Notes: generated by a model not told the origin, from the sequence alone. 64,000 nucleotides of DNA from Desulfoluna spongiiphila (GCF_900101345.1 NZ_FMUX01000011.1:169097-233096); one strand, 5' to 3'; shown: positions 35,703-43,982, numbered from the stretch's first letter. Translations and numbers: made by a program.

Positions 35703-35713
35703 TGGTACTACCA
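35703..35713. promoter_or_regulatory. GntR/FadR-type operator 3
   Basis: TGGTACTACCA, third copy of the same palindrome, 190 bases from the other two and upstream of the regulator gene. It allows autoregulation or looping. Confidence 0.65.
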
Positions 35714-35727
35714 CCAGCTGACAAGAG

Positions 35728-35896
35728 GCCTCCGGCGGCAAGGTGTGCCACCTTGAAAGCACGTTGCGAATGCATTTTCCCCTTCGTCCTCAGGGAAAAT
35801 CACATTCGCCTTTGATTCAGATTAAACCAAATCTATTTTTACGACCTGTTCATCAAACTTTTCAAAAGGTTGGCCCCCGGCAGGGCCGCCGGAGGC
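35728..35896 (+). repeat. Composite element, A half plus C half
   Basis: GCCTCCGGCGGC, AAGGTGTGCCACCTT hairpin, GCGAATGCATTTTCCCC and GGGAAAATCACATTCGC hairpin, then AAACTTTTCAAAAGGTT and GCCGCCGGAGGC. It is inserted between operator 3 and the gntR start, so it lies in the gntR leader if the promoter is upstream. Confidence 0.9.
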
Positions 35897-35959
35897 ATAA
35901 ACAAAACAGGTCCCGTGAAGATTTTCAAAAATACCAACCAGCCATAAGGATCCGACTCC

Positions 35960-36691
35960 ATGAACAGCCACCTGGCTCCCATCAAACCGAAACGCGTCGC
36001 CGACCAGGTCTTCGAACAGATCCGTGACCTCATTTTCCGTGGCGACCTGAAACCGGGGGACAAGATCATGCCCGAACGGGAGCTCATGAAGGAGATGGGT
36101 GTGAGCCGAAACTCGGTGCGGGAGGCCCTGAACAAGCTTGTGGCCATGGGTCTGGTAGACCAGCGCCAGGGCCAGGGCACCTTCGTCCGGGGCCTCGGAT
36201 CGGTCCAGGACAACCCCATCATGGACCTCATGGCTTCCCACAACGCCACCATCACCGACCTCCTGGAGGTGCGCATGGGCCTGGAGTGCAACGGCGCCGC
36301 CCTGGCCGCCGAAAAAGCGACCTTAGACGACATCCGTATCATGGAGAAAAGCATCGCCACCATGGAAGAGGCCATCGGCGAAGGCCGCGTGGGCACCCAT
36401 GAAGACGCCCACTTCCACATGGCCATCGCCCACGCCACGCGAAACCCCCTTCAGGTCCACATGATGAAGTACTTCCACGATTTTATCTTCTACGGTATCA
36501 ATGAGAGCTTAAAACGCTTCTTCGACATGCCCGCCCGAACCGAAGAGATCCTCACCCAGCACCGGCGCATCCTTGAAACCATCGCACAGCGCGACAGCGG
36601 CAACGCTTACGCCGCCATGGCCGAACACATTCTTTATATTAAAAATTTTTTTGAGAATACCCGGGAAGGAAACATGCCCGCAATGAAATAG
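35960..36691 (+). CDS. GntR/FadR-family regulator of lactate genes
   Basis: 243 residues. N-terminal winged helix-turn-helix (ADQVFEQIRDLIFRGDLKPG, PERELMKEMGVSRNSVREAL, GLVDQRQGQGTFV) and C-terminal all-helical FCD domain (LLEVRMGLECNGAALAAE; HFHMAIAHATRNPLQ with the Asp/His metal-site pattern; QHRRILETIAQRD). FadR-subfamily proteins of this kind (LldR, LutR, PdhR) sense lactate or pyruvate. It is divergent from lutC-lutAB, and three TGGTNNNACCA sites lie between them. Repression of lut relieved by lactate is the likely mode. Confidence 0.88.
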   Translation: MNSHLAPIKPKRVADQVFEQIRDLIFRGDLKPGDKIMPERELMKEMGVSRNSVREALNKLVAMGLVDQRQGQGTFVRGLGSVQDNPIMDLMASHNATITDLLEVRMGLECNGAALAAEKATLDDIRIMEKSIATMEEAIGEGRVGTHEDAHFHMAIAHATRNPLQVHMMKYFHDFIFYGINESLKRFFDMPARTEEILTQHRRILETIAQRDSGNAYAAMAEHILYIKNFFENTREGNMPAMK

Positions 36692-36737
36692 GCTGCGGAT
36701 GCCCTTAACCGAATGACCGATTCCCAACAAACAAAAA

Positions 36738-36769
36738 TCCCCACCCCTGATCAGCATCAGAAGTGGGGA
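36738..36769 (-). terminator. Intrinsic terminator, YkgJ-like gene side
   Basis: TCCCCAC (36738-36744) pairs with GTGGGGA (36763-36769); on the - strand it is followed by TTTTTGTTTG. It may also slow transcription from the GntR gene, but the + side lacks a T-run. Shortly after, CACCGCCGGAGGC at 36810-36822 is a lone terminus of the intergenic element. Confidence 0.7.
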
Positions 36770-36830
36770 ACCTTGGGGGTCATTCAGCCCGATCTGTATT
36801 CGTACACCTCACCGCCGGAGGCATGTTTTA

Positions 36831-37499
36831 TTATCCCGCCTGTTCCTTTTTAAACATCAGCTCAACCCCCAGACAACCGGTCATGAAACCGTGCTTTTTG
36901 GTGGCGGGGTATTCCCTGCAGATGGCGGGCTTGATGTCGTGAATGGAACACCGGGCCTTTCCGCCCTCCATGGTGAGAAAAGGACAGGGGTCTTGGGGCT
37001 CGCCGGTGCGGGGGTCGATCCAGATGGTGTAGCCGCCGTCCACCTTGTCCTTGCCCACCCAGGCCAGGAGATCGTCCCGGCCAGCCTTTTTCCACATGGC
37101 GATGTCCTCTGCGGTGAGGGCCCGGCTGTAATCCAGGTTGGTGCAGCACTGGCCGCATTGAAGGCAGGTAAAGTCGTGAAGCTCGGTGGTGAGAACCACC
37201 CCTGTCTCCCCGTCCGGCCCCTTGGCTTGTCGCACCTCCGACCAGAACATGAGGGACAGAGCATTGCACAAGGCCTCTTCGGTGAGGATGGGGCTGTTCA
37301 AAAACTCCTGGACCAGGGAGATCACCTCGTAAAGCCTGCCCTCCCCCCCGCTCATCACCTCCCGGAACCGCTCCGGCCACCCGCCCCCGGCCATGGCGGC
37401 GATCTCTTCCAGTGTATCCTCCTGGAGACCGTAGTGCTCCAGGTCCAGGCATACGGCATCCTTGGCCTCTTCCATGGTCAAAAAGATCTCGGCGTCCAT
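36831..37499 (-). CDS. YkgJ-family cysteine-cluster protein
   Basis: 222 residues. A central Cys cluster FTCLQCGQCCTNLDYS, a following CPFLTMEGGKARCSIHDIKP and ICREYPATKK define the YkgJ/UPF0153-type metal (Zn or Fe-S) binding domain. The N-terminal 100 residues are helical and not recognised. Proteins of this family are widespread in anaerobes with unknown function. It converges with the GntR gene; link to lactate use is not shown. Confidence 0.8.
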   Translation of the reverse strand: MDAEIFLTMEEAKDAVCLDLEHYGLQEDTLEEIAAMAGGGWPERFREVMSGGEGRLYEVISLVQEFLNSPILTEEALCNALSLMFWSEVRQAKGPDGETGVVLTTELHDFTCLQCGQCCTNLDYSRALTAEDIAMWKKAGRDDLLAWVGKDKVDGGYTIWIDPRTGEPQDPCPFLTMEGGKARCSIHDIKPAICREYPATKKHGFMTGCLGVELMFKKEQAG

Positions 37500-38007
37500 C
37501 CTGTTCCCCTTTTCGTAAACAGCATGTTGAATTCAGGTGTGCGAATGCTTTGCGGGTGGCGTTGGTCAGGCTTTTGTATCGTCTGCTGTGGCCCCGAATC
37601 CGGGGGGCATGGGGCCTTGATTGCTTGGTGTCGGGCTGTGGGATTACGGAAATCATCTCGTCGGTTAATTCGTAGCGAAAAGCCGCCCTGTGTCAGGGTG
37701 GCGACGCCGCGTCTAAGGCTCGAAACCGTCCGTGCTGTGCGCCTTGATCACCATTGAACCACCGGCCCTTGCCAATGTCAAATTAATTCACACCAGTAAT
37801 CAATGATCAATTAAATGAAATAATTGTTAAATTTAGACATACCGAGAAACAGTCACACAGATACTTAAAAAGGAGAGAGGGGGGATTGCGGGCATTCCAT
37901 GCCCGAAGCACAAAGGGGCTGGCTGGTCTCGTTTCCGAAGAGTCTGAGAAGGCCCAAAAACGGGCATATAGAGGACTTAACCATTCGTTATAACATTGTT
38001 TTTAAGG
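37500..38007. other. Non-coding region upstream of the structured RNA
   Basis: No supported gene. Includes a CGGGCATTCCATGCCCG hairpin (37889-37905), a GCCCAAAAACGGGC hairpin (37952-37965) and an AT-rich tract around 37790-37850. It may hold the promoter, or the 5' part, of the RNA that ends at 38228. Confidence 0.45.
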
Positions 38008-38228
38008 GGCAACTTTGACTGATCTTGAAACGTTTTGCCTGGAGGGGTAGAGTGAACCTACCGTGAATGAAAAATTCAGATTACCACCGAGCTTCAACAC
38101 CATTCATGTAACCTTGGGATGGGTAAGAACCCGAAAGGTTAACGTATAAAAAAGGGAGTTCAGGTGGTATTCGGAGAGGTTTGATCACTCTCCAAGGGTG
38201 GCCCGCTGGCAGGGGCCACCCTTTTTTT
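38008..38228 (+). ncRNA. Candidate structured RNA, family unknown
   Basis: A chain of perfect or near-perfect helices runs into an intrinsic terminator: GGCAA/TTGCC (38008-38039), GGTAG/CTACC (38046-38062), TGAAT/ATTCA (38064-38078), a long-range 14-bp helix TACCACCGAGCTTC with GGAGTTC-A-GGTGGTA (38082-38095 with 38155-38169, one bulged A and two G-U pairs), inside it TAACCTT/AAGGTTA (38109-38141) with GGGT-AAGA-ACCC, then GGAGAG/CTCTCC (38173-38193). No open frame with a ribosome binding site crosses it. It does not show the hallmark sequences of tmRNA, RNase P RNA, SRP RNA or the common riboswitches I know, and the next + strand gene is far away, so a free-standing RNA is more likely than a leader. 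The 5' end is a guess. Confidence 0.6.
38196..38228 (+). terminator. Intrinsic terminator of the structured RNA
   Basis: GGGTGGCCC (38196-38204), 8-base loop, GGGCCACCC (38213-38221), then seven T. Confidence 0.92.
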
Positions 38229-38247
38229 GTGCTCATGTCCTTTATGT

Positions 38248-38417
38248 GCCTCCGGCGGCCCTGCCGGGGGCCAAACTTTTGAAAAGTTTGATAAACAGGT
38301 TTAAAAAATAAATTCAGTTTAGTCTGAATCAATAGCGAATGTGATTTTCCCTGAGGAACGAAGGGAAAAGCGCATTCGCAACCTGCTTTCAAGGTGGCTC
38401 ACCTTGCCGCCGGAGGC
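38248..38417 (-). repeat. Composite A-C element, inverted
   Basis: GCCTCCGGCGGCCCTGCCGG, AAACTTTTGAAAAGTTT hairpin, then GCGAATGTGATTTTCCC... GGGAAAAGCGCATTCGC, AAGGTGGCTCACCTT hairpin and GCCGCCGGAGGC. It sits 36 bases before the mltA stop. Confidence 0.9.
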
Positions 38418-38452
38418 ATCGTTTTTTTATGTTTTCTTTTTACGCCGGCCTT

Positions 38453-39697
38453 TTACCTTGCCGATGGTTTCAGAACGAGAAAATAGAGGGATCCCGGCTG
38501 CTTCATGTGCCCTGCCGTCAACTCGGCTGAGGGACCGTGCCCGGTGAACAGATCCACCCGCCCGGGGCCTTTGATGGCCCCTCCGGTGTCCTGGTTCACC
38601 ACAAACCGGCCGAAGGACTCCCAGGAGAGCACCTCATCCCCTGTTGTCTCCCCGGGTTTCTCCGTGGTGATAAAGGCGATGCCGCAGGCAGGAAACTGTC
38701 GTTTATCGGTGGCGATGGAGCGATTCGGGGTCACGGGCACGCTGTAGCACCCCAGGGGGCCTTTGGCCTCCTCTTTGAAAAAGACCATGCTCGGGTTGTA
38801 GTTGAACACCTCCTGCCTTCGCTCCGGATTCTCATCCAGCCACTGCCGGATGGTCTGCATGGAGACCGCCTCCCTTTCCAGCAGCCCCTGCTGGATCAGA
38901 TACCTTCCGATGCTGCGATAGGGGTGTCCGTTTTTGGTCTGGTAGTGGACCCTGAGCTCCTCGCCATTTTCCATGGTGATGACCCCCGACCCTTGAATTT
39001 CCAGGAAAAAAAGATCCACGGGATCATCCACCCAGGCCAGGATCTCGGTGCGGTCCAGAAGGGCGCTGCCGTTTTCCGATTCATTCCGTGTGTAGTAGGG
39101 CACCACGGCCCCGCTCTCCGTCACCCGGCCGATAAGATGCCGTTTGCCCGTGGACTTGACCCCGGGGAAACGGGAGATATCGATGGTCACCAGGTCGTCG
39201 GGGCGGGTGAGTACGGGGTAACGGTACTGTTCGGTCTGCTCCGTATGACCGGTAAGTTCGGCTTCGTAGTACCCGGTAAAGAGCACATCGCCTTTGCCGT
39301 CCCGGCCCGTGGATCGGTACACCCGATAATTTTCTCGGATAAAGCGAGAGAGTGCCTCTGGAGTGGGCTCTTCCTGGATGGCATTTAAAAGAACCACCAC
39401 AGAGCGGACCATAACCGAGAGGCTGTAGCGATCATCTCCCACGGCAAAGGTGCGCGTCTCCGGAAGCCTGCTGTAATACGCCAGGCTCTGGAGCAATGCC
39501 TCTTCAAGCCCTTCGAAGTTCAAATCGTCGCCAAAGGCAGGGTAGGCCTTCTCCCCCGGAGTCACCGGAACCAGGGCAGGCAACGGCCCGGAGCGTCCTT
39601 TGCCCGTGCCGATGCAGCCGGTGGACAAAAAAAACACCGCCACCATCATGAGACACACCCATCGCCAGGCACCGGGCCTGTTGCTGACCAGCATCAT
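38453..39697 (-). CDS. mltA: Membrane-bound lytic murein transglycosylase A
   Basis: 414-residue lipoprotein: signal peptide with lipobox LSTGC (about residues 24-28). The MltA domain follows (VLFTGYYEAELTG, YRYPVLTRPDDLVTIDISRF), and the C-terminal 3D domain holds VVNQDTGGAIKGPGRVDLFTG with the catalytic and structural Asp residues. It cleaves peptidoglycan to anhydromuropeptides at the outer membrane. The start overlaps the rmuC stop as ATGA, so mltA is the last gene of a moaC-rmuC-mltA operon. Length is normal. Confidence 0.92.
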   Translation of the reverse strand: MMLVSNRPGAWRWVCLMMVAVFFLSTGCIGTGKGRSGPLPALVPVTPGEKAYPAFGDDLNFEGLEEALLQSLAYYSRLPETRTFAVGDDRYSLSVMVRSVVVLLNAIQEEPTPEALSRFIRENYRVYRSTGRDGKGDVLFTGYYEAELTGHTEQTEQYRYPVLTRPDDLVTIDISRFPGVKSTGKRHLIGRVTESGAVVPYYTRNESENGSALLDRTEILAWVDDPVDLFFLEIQGSGVITMENGEELRVHYQTKNGHPYRSIGRYLIQQGLLEREAVSMQTIRQWLDENPERRQEVFNYNPSMVFFKEEAKGPLGCYSVPVTPNRSIATDKRQFPACGIAFITTEKPGETTGDEVLSWESFGRFVVNQDTGGAIKGPGRVDLFTGHGPSAELTAGHMKQPGSLYFLVLKPSAR

Positions 39698-41142
39698 CCT
39701 GCCTCCACCCGCCTGGGCACGGTCTCCACAGGATCCGGCGAATCAATGGTTGCCGTCTCCTTCTCCCGGACCCCCAGCTCTTCAAAGCGTCTGGCCGAAA
39801 CAAAAAGACGCCGCTCAAAGGAACCTGCCAGCTGGTTGTAGGTGGAGGTCACCTTGCCGATCTCTCCGCCCAGCTTGTTTAAGTGAGAGGCAAAGGTCAC
39901 CATGCGACTGTAAAGCTCCTTGCCCAGCTCCTGGATTTCGTGGACGCTTTCAGCGGCCTGCTCCTGCCGCCACCCGTACCCCACGGCCTTGAGCAGGGAG
40001 ATGAGGGTGGTGGGAGTGGCCAGCACCACCCCTTTTTCAATACCCTCTTCGATGAGCCCGGGCCGCTTGGACAGGGCCGCGGAAAAAAAGCTCTCCCCGG
40101 GGATAAACAGCACCACAAACTCCGGGGCGGGCTTGAGGCCCGCCCAGTACGCCTTGCCCGAAAGGACCTGAACATGGTGGTGGAGGGCCCGGGCGTGCTC
40201 GTCCAGATGCGTTGCCTTTTCTCCTTCGGTGGTGGCCTCCATGGCCCGCAGGTAGGCGGCCAGGGGAACCTTGGAATCCACGGCGATGCGCCGCCCCCCG
40301 GGAAGCTGGACCACCATGTCTGGACGCATGGCCCCGGCCTCGCCCTTCATGCTCACCTGCTCGTAAAAGTCGCACCGATCCACCATACCGGAGAGCTCGG
40401 CCACCCGCTTCAGGGTAATCTCCCCCCAGCGACCGCGGACGTTGGGCACCTGCAGGGCCCCGGAGAGCTTGGTGGTCTCCTTCTGGAGCACCGCGTGGGT
40501 CCGGGCCAGGGTCTCCACCTGTTCGGTGAGGGCCCCGTAGGCCTTTTCCCGCTGCATCTCCATCTGGCGAACCTTTTCGTCGTAGGCTTTCATGGCCTCG
40601 GTCACGGGAGCCACGATCTCTTTCACCGCGTCTCCCCGCCGGGTAAAGTCGCGCCTGGCCTCGCCGATCACCGCCTCCAGAGTCTCCCTGGAGAGCCGGG
40701 TAAAGGTCTCCGCGTTGTCTGCCAGGGCATCGGCGGAAAGGGCCTTGAGCATCTGGCGCAGTTCATCTTTCTGGGCAGAGAGCAGGGCCACCTTCTCGGC
40801 GGTGGACTCCCGCTCCTTGGAGAGCTCGGCCTCAAGGCGCGCCATGCGTGACCGCAGGGCAATCTCCGTCTCGCCCTTCTCATGCAAGGCGGCGTCCCTC
40901 TCTTTGAGGCCCTCTTCCAGGGCCAAAAGATTCGTCAGGCGCCCCCTGGCCTCGGCTGCCTCATCGGCCAGGGCGAAAAGGCGCTCCTCCTGAGCGTCCC
41001 GGCTCTCCAGGGCCTCGTCCAGGGCGCGGGTCGTTCGGCGAAACCTCACCCCCGCAAGCCCCCAGGCCACGGCCGCTCCGGCCACCAGCCCCGCCCCCAG
41101 GGCGGGCTGTATCAGAATATCCATGAATCCAGCAGGTGCCAT
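39694..41142 (-). CDS. rmuC: RmuC-type DNA recombination protein
   Basis: 482 residues: an N-terminal hydrophobic segment (ILIQPALGAGLVAGAAVAWG), a coiled coil of about 150 residues and the RmuC nuclease-like domain with GRWGEITLKRVAELSGM, RPDMVVQLPGGRRIAVDSKV and FVVLFIPGESFFSAA. RmuC is thought to limit recombination at inverted repeats, which is notable in a genome this rich in inverted repeats. The ATG shares its A with the moaC stop (TGATG); an earlier start at 41238 would lie inside moaC. Confidence 0.9.
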   Translation of the reverse strand: MAPAGFMDILIQPALGAGLVAGAAVAWGLAGVRFRRTTRALDEALESRDAQEERLFALADEAAEARGRLTNLLALEEGLKERDAALHEKGETEIALRSRMARLEAELSKERESTAEKVALLSAQKDELRQMLKALSADALADNAETFTRLSRETLEAVIGEARRDFTRRGDAVKEIVAPVTEAMKAYDEKVRQMEMQREKAYGALTEQVETLARTHAVLQKETTKLSGALQVPNVRGRWGEITLKRVAELSGMVDRCDFYEQVSMKGEAGAMRPDMVVQLPGGRRIAVDSKVPLAAYLRAMEATTEGEKATHLDEHARALHHHVQVLSGKAYWAGLKPAPEFVVLFIPGESFFSAALSKRPGLIEEGIEKGVVLATPTTLISLLKAVGYGWRQEQAAESVHEIQELGKELYSRMVTFASHLNKLGGEIGKVTSTYNQLAGSFERRLFVSARRFEELGVREKETATIDSPDPVETVPRRVEAG

Positions 41143-41624
41143 CACGCCCCTTCCCGTTGATACACGCCGGATTTTCCGCCACTCTTGGCCATGAGGCGGA
41201 TTCCCTCGATGGTCATCCCCTTGTCGTAGGCCTTGCACATGTCGTAAACGGTCAAGGCCGCCACGGACACCGCATGGAGGGCCTCCATCTCCACGCCGGT
41301 CTCCCCTTTCACCCGCACCTCGGCCTCAATGCGAAAGGCATGGTTCTCCGGCTCGGGGTAAAAATCAACCCGGGCCCCGGTAATGAACAACGGATGGCAC
41401 ATGGGAATGGCCTCGCTGGTCCGCTTGGCCGCCATCACCCCTGCAATGCGTGCGGTCTCAAGGACATTGCCCTTCTTCACCCGGGTGTCCGTGATCCTCT
41501 CATAGGTGTCCCGGTTCATGACAATACGGCCCTCGGCCACAGCCCGCCGATCCGTGGCCGCCTTGTCCGTGACGTCCACCATGCGGACCGCACCGTCTTC
41601 GTCTATATGCGTAAATTCTTTCAT
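41142..41624 (-). CDS. moaC: Cyclic pyranopterin monophosphate synthase MoaC
   Basis: 160 residues. It converts the MoaA product to cyclic pyranopterin monophosphate in molybdenum-cofactor synthesis. Signature stretches: MVDVTDKAATDRRAVAEG, GNVLETARIAGVMAAKRTSE, IPMCHPLFITG, GVEMEALHAVSVAALTVYDM and the C-terminal KSGG. Start ATG 41624 with AAGGAAA upstream; a longer frame to 41660 would read the repeat. First gene of the moaC-rmuC-mltA operon. moaA is not in the window. Confidence 0.95.
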   Translation of the reverse strand: MKEFTHIDEDGAVRMVDVTDKAATDRRAVAEGRIVMNRDTYERITDTRVKKGNVLETARIAGVMAAKRTSEAIPMCHPLFITGARVDFYPEPENHAFRIEAEVRVKGETGVEMEALHAVSVAALTVYDMCKAYDKGMTIEGIRLMAKSGGKSGVYQREGA

Positions 41625-41646
41625 GAAATTTCCTTTTAGCAAAAAA

Positions 41647-41815
41647 GCCTCCGGCGGCAAGGTGTGCCACCTTGAAAGCTGGTTGCGAATGCGCTTTCCC
41701 CTTCGTTCCTCAGGGAAAATAACATTCGCCTTTGATTCAGATTAAACCGAATCTCTTTTTAAAACCTGTGTATCAAACTTTTCAAAAGTTTGGCCCCGGC
41801 AGGGATGCCGGAGGC
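41647..41815 (+). repeat. Composite element, A half plus C half
   Basis: GCCTCCGGCGGC, AAGGTGTGCCACCTT, GCGAATGCGCTTTCCCC with GGGAAAATAACATTCGC, then AAACTTTTCAAAAGTTT and GATGCCGGAGGC. Lies between moaE and moaC, both on the - strand. Confidence 0.9.
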
Positions 41816-41854
41816 AACAGGAGCGACATGCTTCATTCGCAGCGCCCTTCCCCA

Positions 41855-42226
41855 TCACGACCCTTCAGTAAAATGCTCCGTCTTTGAGGTCACCTCGGCC
41901 TTCACGGCGTTCAAGAGCCCCTCAAGGGTCGCCAGCACGTTTTCGCGGATATCCCCTGCCACCACAATGGCCATGACGTCGTCCCCCACGGCCAGGGGTT
42001 TATCCTCTTCAATGGCGATCAGGATCTCCACGATGCCCGCCCGGCTCCGGTACTCGGCCATGAGCTCTTCAAGTCGCCCGTGGTTCACATGCACCGTAAG
42101 CCCTGTCACGGGTCGCCCGTCCCGGGAGCTTTCACGCACCACCCCGTTATGGGCCAACACCATCCCCGCCTTTCCGAAATCGGGGTGGGACTTTATCTCT
42201 TGAATCATCTCAGCGATTTGAATCAT
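41855..42226 (-). CDS. moaE: MoaE-like molybdopterin synthase catalytic subunit
   Basis: 123 residues, short for MoaE. GMVLAHNGVVRESSRDGRPV matches the GAxxxFxGxVR start of MoaE, and EILIAIEEDKPLAVGDDVMAIVVAGDIRENVL matches the ...RIGxLxxGDxxVxVxVxxxHR core, with D-R in place of H-R (RENV). The C-terminal Lys-rich KTRxPxWKxE segment of classical MoaE is reduced to AVKAEVTSKTE. It may be a divergent MoaE working with a ThiS/MoaD protein encoded elsewhere. Start ATG 42226 has AAAGGAAA upstream. Neighbours moaC, mobA and moaB support the cofactor role. Confidence 0.75.
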   Translation of the reverse strand: MIQIAEMIQEIKSHPDFGKAGMVLAHNGVVRESSRDGRPVTGLTVHVNHGRLEELMAEYRSRAGIVEILIAIEEDKPLAVGDDVMAIVVAGDIRENVLATLEGLLNAVKAEVTSKTEHFTEGS

Positions 42227-42295
42227 TTTTTTTCCTTTACTCATCAGCGTGGTTTGTAAGGGCCAGCGCAAATATAAAACAACCCAAAAAACGAT

Positions 42296-42467
42296 GCCTC
42301 CGGCGGCCCTACCGGGGGCTAAACTTTTAAAAAGTTTAACAAACAGGTTTTAAAAAACCTGTTTAGGTGAATTTTGCTTTAAAGGCGGTTGTGATTTGAC
42401 CCGAGGGACGAGGGGCAAAACGCATCCGCAACCTGCTTTCAAGGTGGCACACCTTGCCGCCGGAGGC
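42296..42467 (-). repeat. Composite A-C element, inverted
   Basis: GCCTCCGGCGGCCCTACCGG, AAACTTTTAAAAAGTTT hairpin, an extra CAGGTTTTAAAAAACCTG hairpin, a decayed GCGGTTGTGATTTGACCC arm, AAGGTGGCACACCTT hairpin, GCCGCCGGAGGC. It ends 17 bases before the mobA stop. Confidence 0.88.
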
Positions 42468-42484
42468 TGCTTTGCCACCTAAAT

Positions 42485-43099
42485 TTAACCGTCGCCCTTC
42501 CGAGCAAGCATGTCCAGCGCCCACCGGTAGTCTTCCGGGGTGTTGATGTTGAAAAAGCTGCGCAGCTCGGGGTCGATGCGCCGGATTTTCTCTTCGGCGA
42601 CCTTGCGGGTTCTTTTCTTTCGAAAGAGGCTCTGGATTTTATAGCGGCCTTCGGCCAGCCTGTTTTCGGCCAGGGTAAGGTTTTCCCGTGAGTAGGCGGC
42701 GCAGAGGGGCTCCAGGCCCTTTGTGGTCTCCGGCACCACGATGGTGGCTCCGTCGGTGCGATGGGAGAGCACCAGTTCCACCATCTCCCGGGAGAGGAAG
42801 GGGTTGTCGCAGGGGGCCACAAAAATCCAGGGGGTTTCCGCGTGGAAGAGGGCAGCATGGATGCCGGCAAGGGAGCAGCGTTCGGGGAAGAGGTCCGACA
42901 CAATCTTGACGTCAAACCCCATAAAATCAAGAGGATTATTGGAGACCACCAGCACCCGGCCGAAGATCTCATCAAACAGGGCGAGGGTGCGCTCCATGAT
43001 GCTTTGCCCCCCGATGTCGAGGAGGGCCTTGTTGACTCCGTTCATTCTGGAATTCAATCCGCCGGCCAGAATCACGCCGGTACAATCAAAAATCCCCAT
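42485..43099 (-). CDS. mobA: Molybdenum cofactor guanylyltransferase MobA
   Basis: 204 residues. Links GMP to molybdopterin to form the guanine-dinucleotide cofactor used by DMSO-reductase-family enzymes such as formate dehydrogenases. The nucleotide-binding start GVILAGGLNSRMNGVNKALL matches LAGGxSxRMGxDKALL, with Asn and Gly-Val changes in the loop; CDNPFLSREMVELV is the GDxPF-like metal site, and FFNINTPEDYRWA is the C-terminal family motif. Asp to Asn at the DKA position (NKA) is a mild deviation. Single gene facing a divergent pyrR-moaB pair. Confidence 0.88.
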   Translation of the reverse strand: MGIFDCTGVILAGGLNSRMNGVNKALLDIGGQSIMERTLALFDEIFGRVLVVSNNPLDFMGFDVKIVSDLFPERCSLAGIHAALFHAETPWIFVAPCDNPFLSREMVELVLSHRTDGATIVVPETTKGLEPLCAAYSRENLTLAENRLAEGRYKIQSLFRKKRTRKVAEEKIRRIDPELRSFFNINTPEDYRWALDMLARKGDG

Positions 43100-43212
43100 T
43101 GCACTCGTTGCTCCCTCATTGGTTTATGAAGGGAGTCTGTCAAAAATAATTCGCAAAATCAAGGCATTTCAAAGTGGTCAAACCAAGGGGTTTGGGCTTC
43201 ATTTCGCCACAT

Positions 43213-43242
43213 TTGACTTGATCAATCGTCCTTCAATAGGAT
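43213..43242 (+). promoter_or_regulatory. Sigma-70-like promoter of pyrR-moaB
   Basis: TTGACT (43213-43218), 18-base spacer, TAGGAT (43237-43242). It lies 190 bases ahead of pyrR. The rest of the 43100-43433 gap shows nothing else definite; no PyrR-type anti-terminator hairpin set is evident. Confidence 0.45.
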
Positions 43243-43433
43243 AAAAATAGGGGTATGGTGTCCGAGAAACCCTCACGGGACACCCCACCTCCATCGGACC
43301 GCGTGCCGATGGCATCGTCAACCCCTTGCATGCCCGTATGTGAACAGCCCTTCCGCACCCACGCATGACGATCCCCCGACAAGGTATCGGCAAAACGTTC
43401 CAACACAGGCATCAACCCATTGGGAACCCTGCT

Positions 43434-43973
43434 ATGACCACCGCAACTGTTCTTCTCGATGCCACGGACATCAAACGTGCCATCACCCGCATGGCCCATG
43501 AAATCATCGAACACCACAGAGGTGCCCAAGGGCTCGCCCTCATCGGTATCCAGACCCGGGGCGTCTTCATCGCCCGGCGCCTGCGCAGTGAAATAGAAGC
43601 CATCGAAGGTCTTGAAAAGAACGCCCTCCCCTGCGGGGAGATGGACATCAACCTCTACCGCGACGACTGGACCCGCATCAGCCATCAGCCCATCGTCAAG
43701 CCCACGGAGATCCCCTTTGAGGTCAACGACCGGGAGATCCTTCTGGTGGACGACGTCCTCTACACCGGCCGCACCATCCGGGCCGCCATGGACGCCCTCA
43801 TGGACTTCGGGCGGCCGTCGCGCATCGGCCTGGCCGTCCTTGTGGACCGGGGCCACCGCGAATTTCCCATCCAGCCCGACTACACAGGCAAGAAAGTGGA
43901 CAGCGAATACGATCAGCACGTCAACGTCCTGCTCAGCGAGCACGATGACTCCGACCAGGTAACCCTAGACTGA
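43434..43973 (+). CDS. pyrR: PyrR, pyrimidine regulator / uracil phosphoribosyltransferase
   Basis: 179 residues, type I phosphoribosyltransferase fold. The PRPP loop is ILLVDDVLYTGRTIRAAMDA; LALIGIQTRGVFIARRL and DINLYRDDW are PyrR-specific stretches; VDRGHREFPIQPDYTGK is the C-terminal family motif. In Firmicutes PyrR attenuates pyr operons; in Gram-negatives it often acts only as an enzyme. Start ATG 43434 (MTTATVLLDATDI) is chosen because conservation begins there; a weak GGGAACC precedes it. Ten bases separate it from moaB. Confidence 0.93.
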   Translation: MTTATVLLDATDIKRAITRMAHEIIEHHRGAQGLALIGIQTRGVFIARRLRSEIEAIEGLEKNALPCGEMDINLYRDDWTRISHQPIVKPTEIPFEVNDREILLVDDVLYTGRTIRAAMDALMDFGRPSRIGLAVLVDRGHREFPIQPDYTGKKVDSEYDQHVNVLLSEHDDSDQVTLD

Positions 43974-43982
43974 GAGGTAAAT

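Noticed and set aside
38008..38228. tmRNA, 6S RNA, RNase P RNA or SRP RNA
   Set aside because: No tag-peptide frame or tRNA-like end, no long single irregular hairpin with central bubble, none of the conserved RNase P core sequences, no SRP tetraloop helix.
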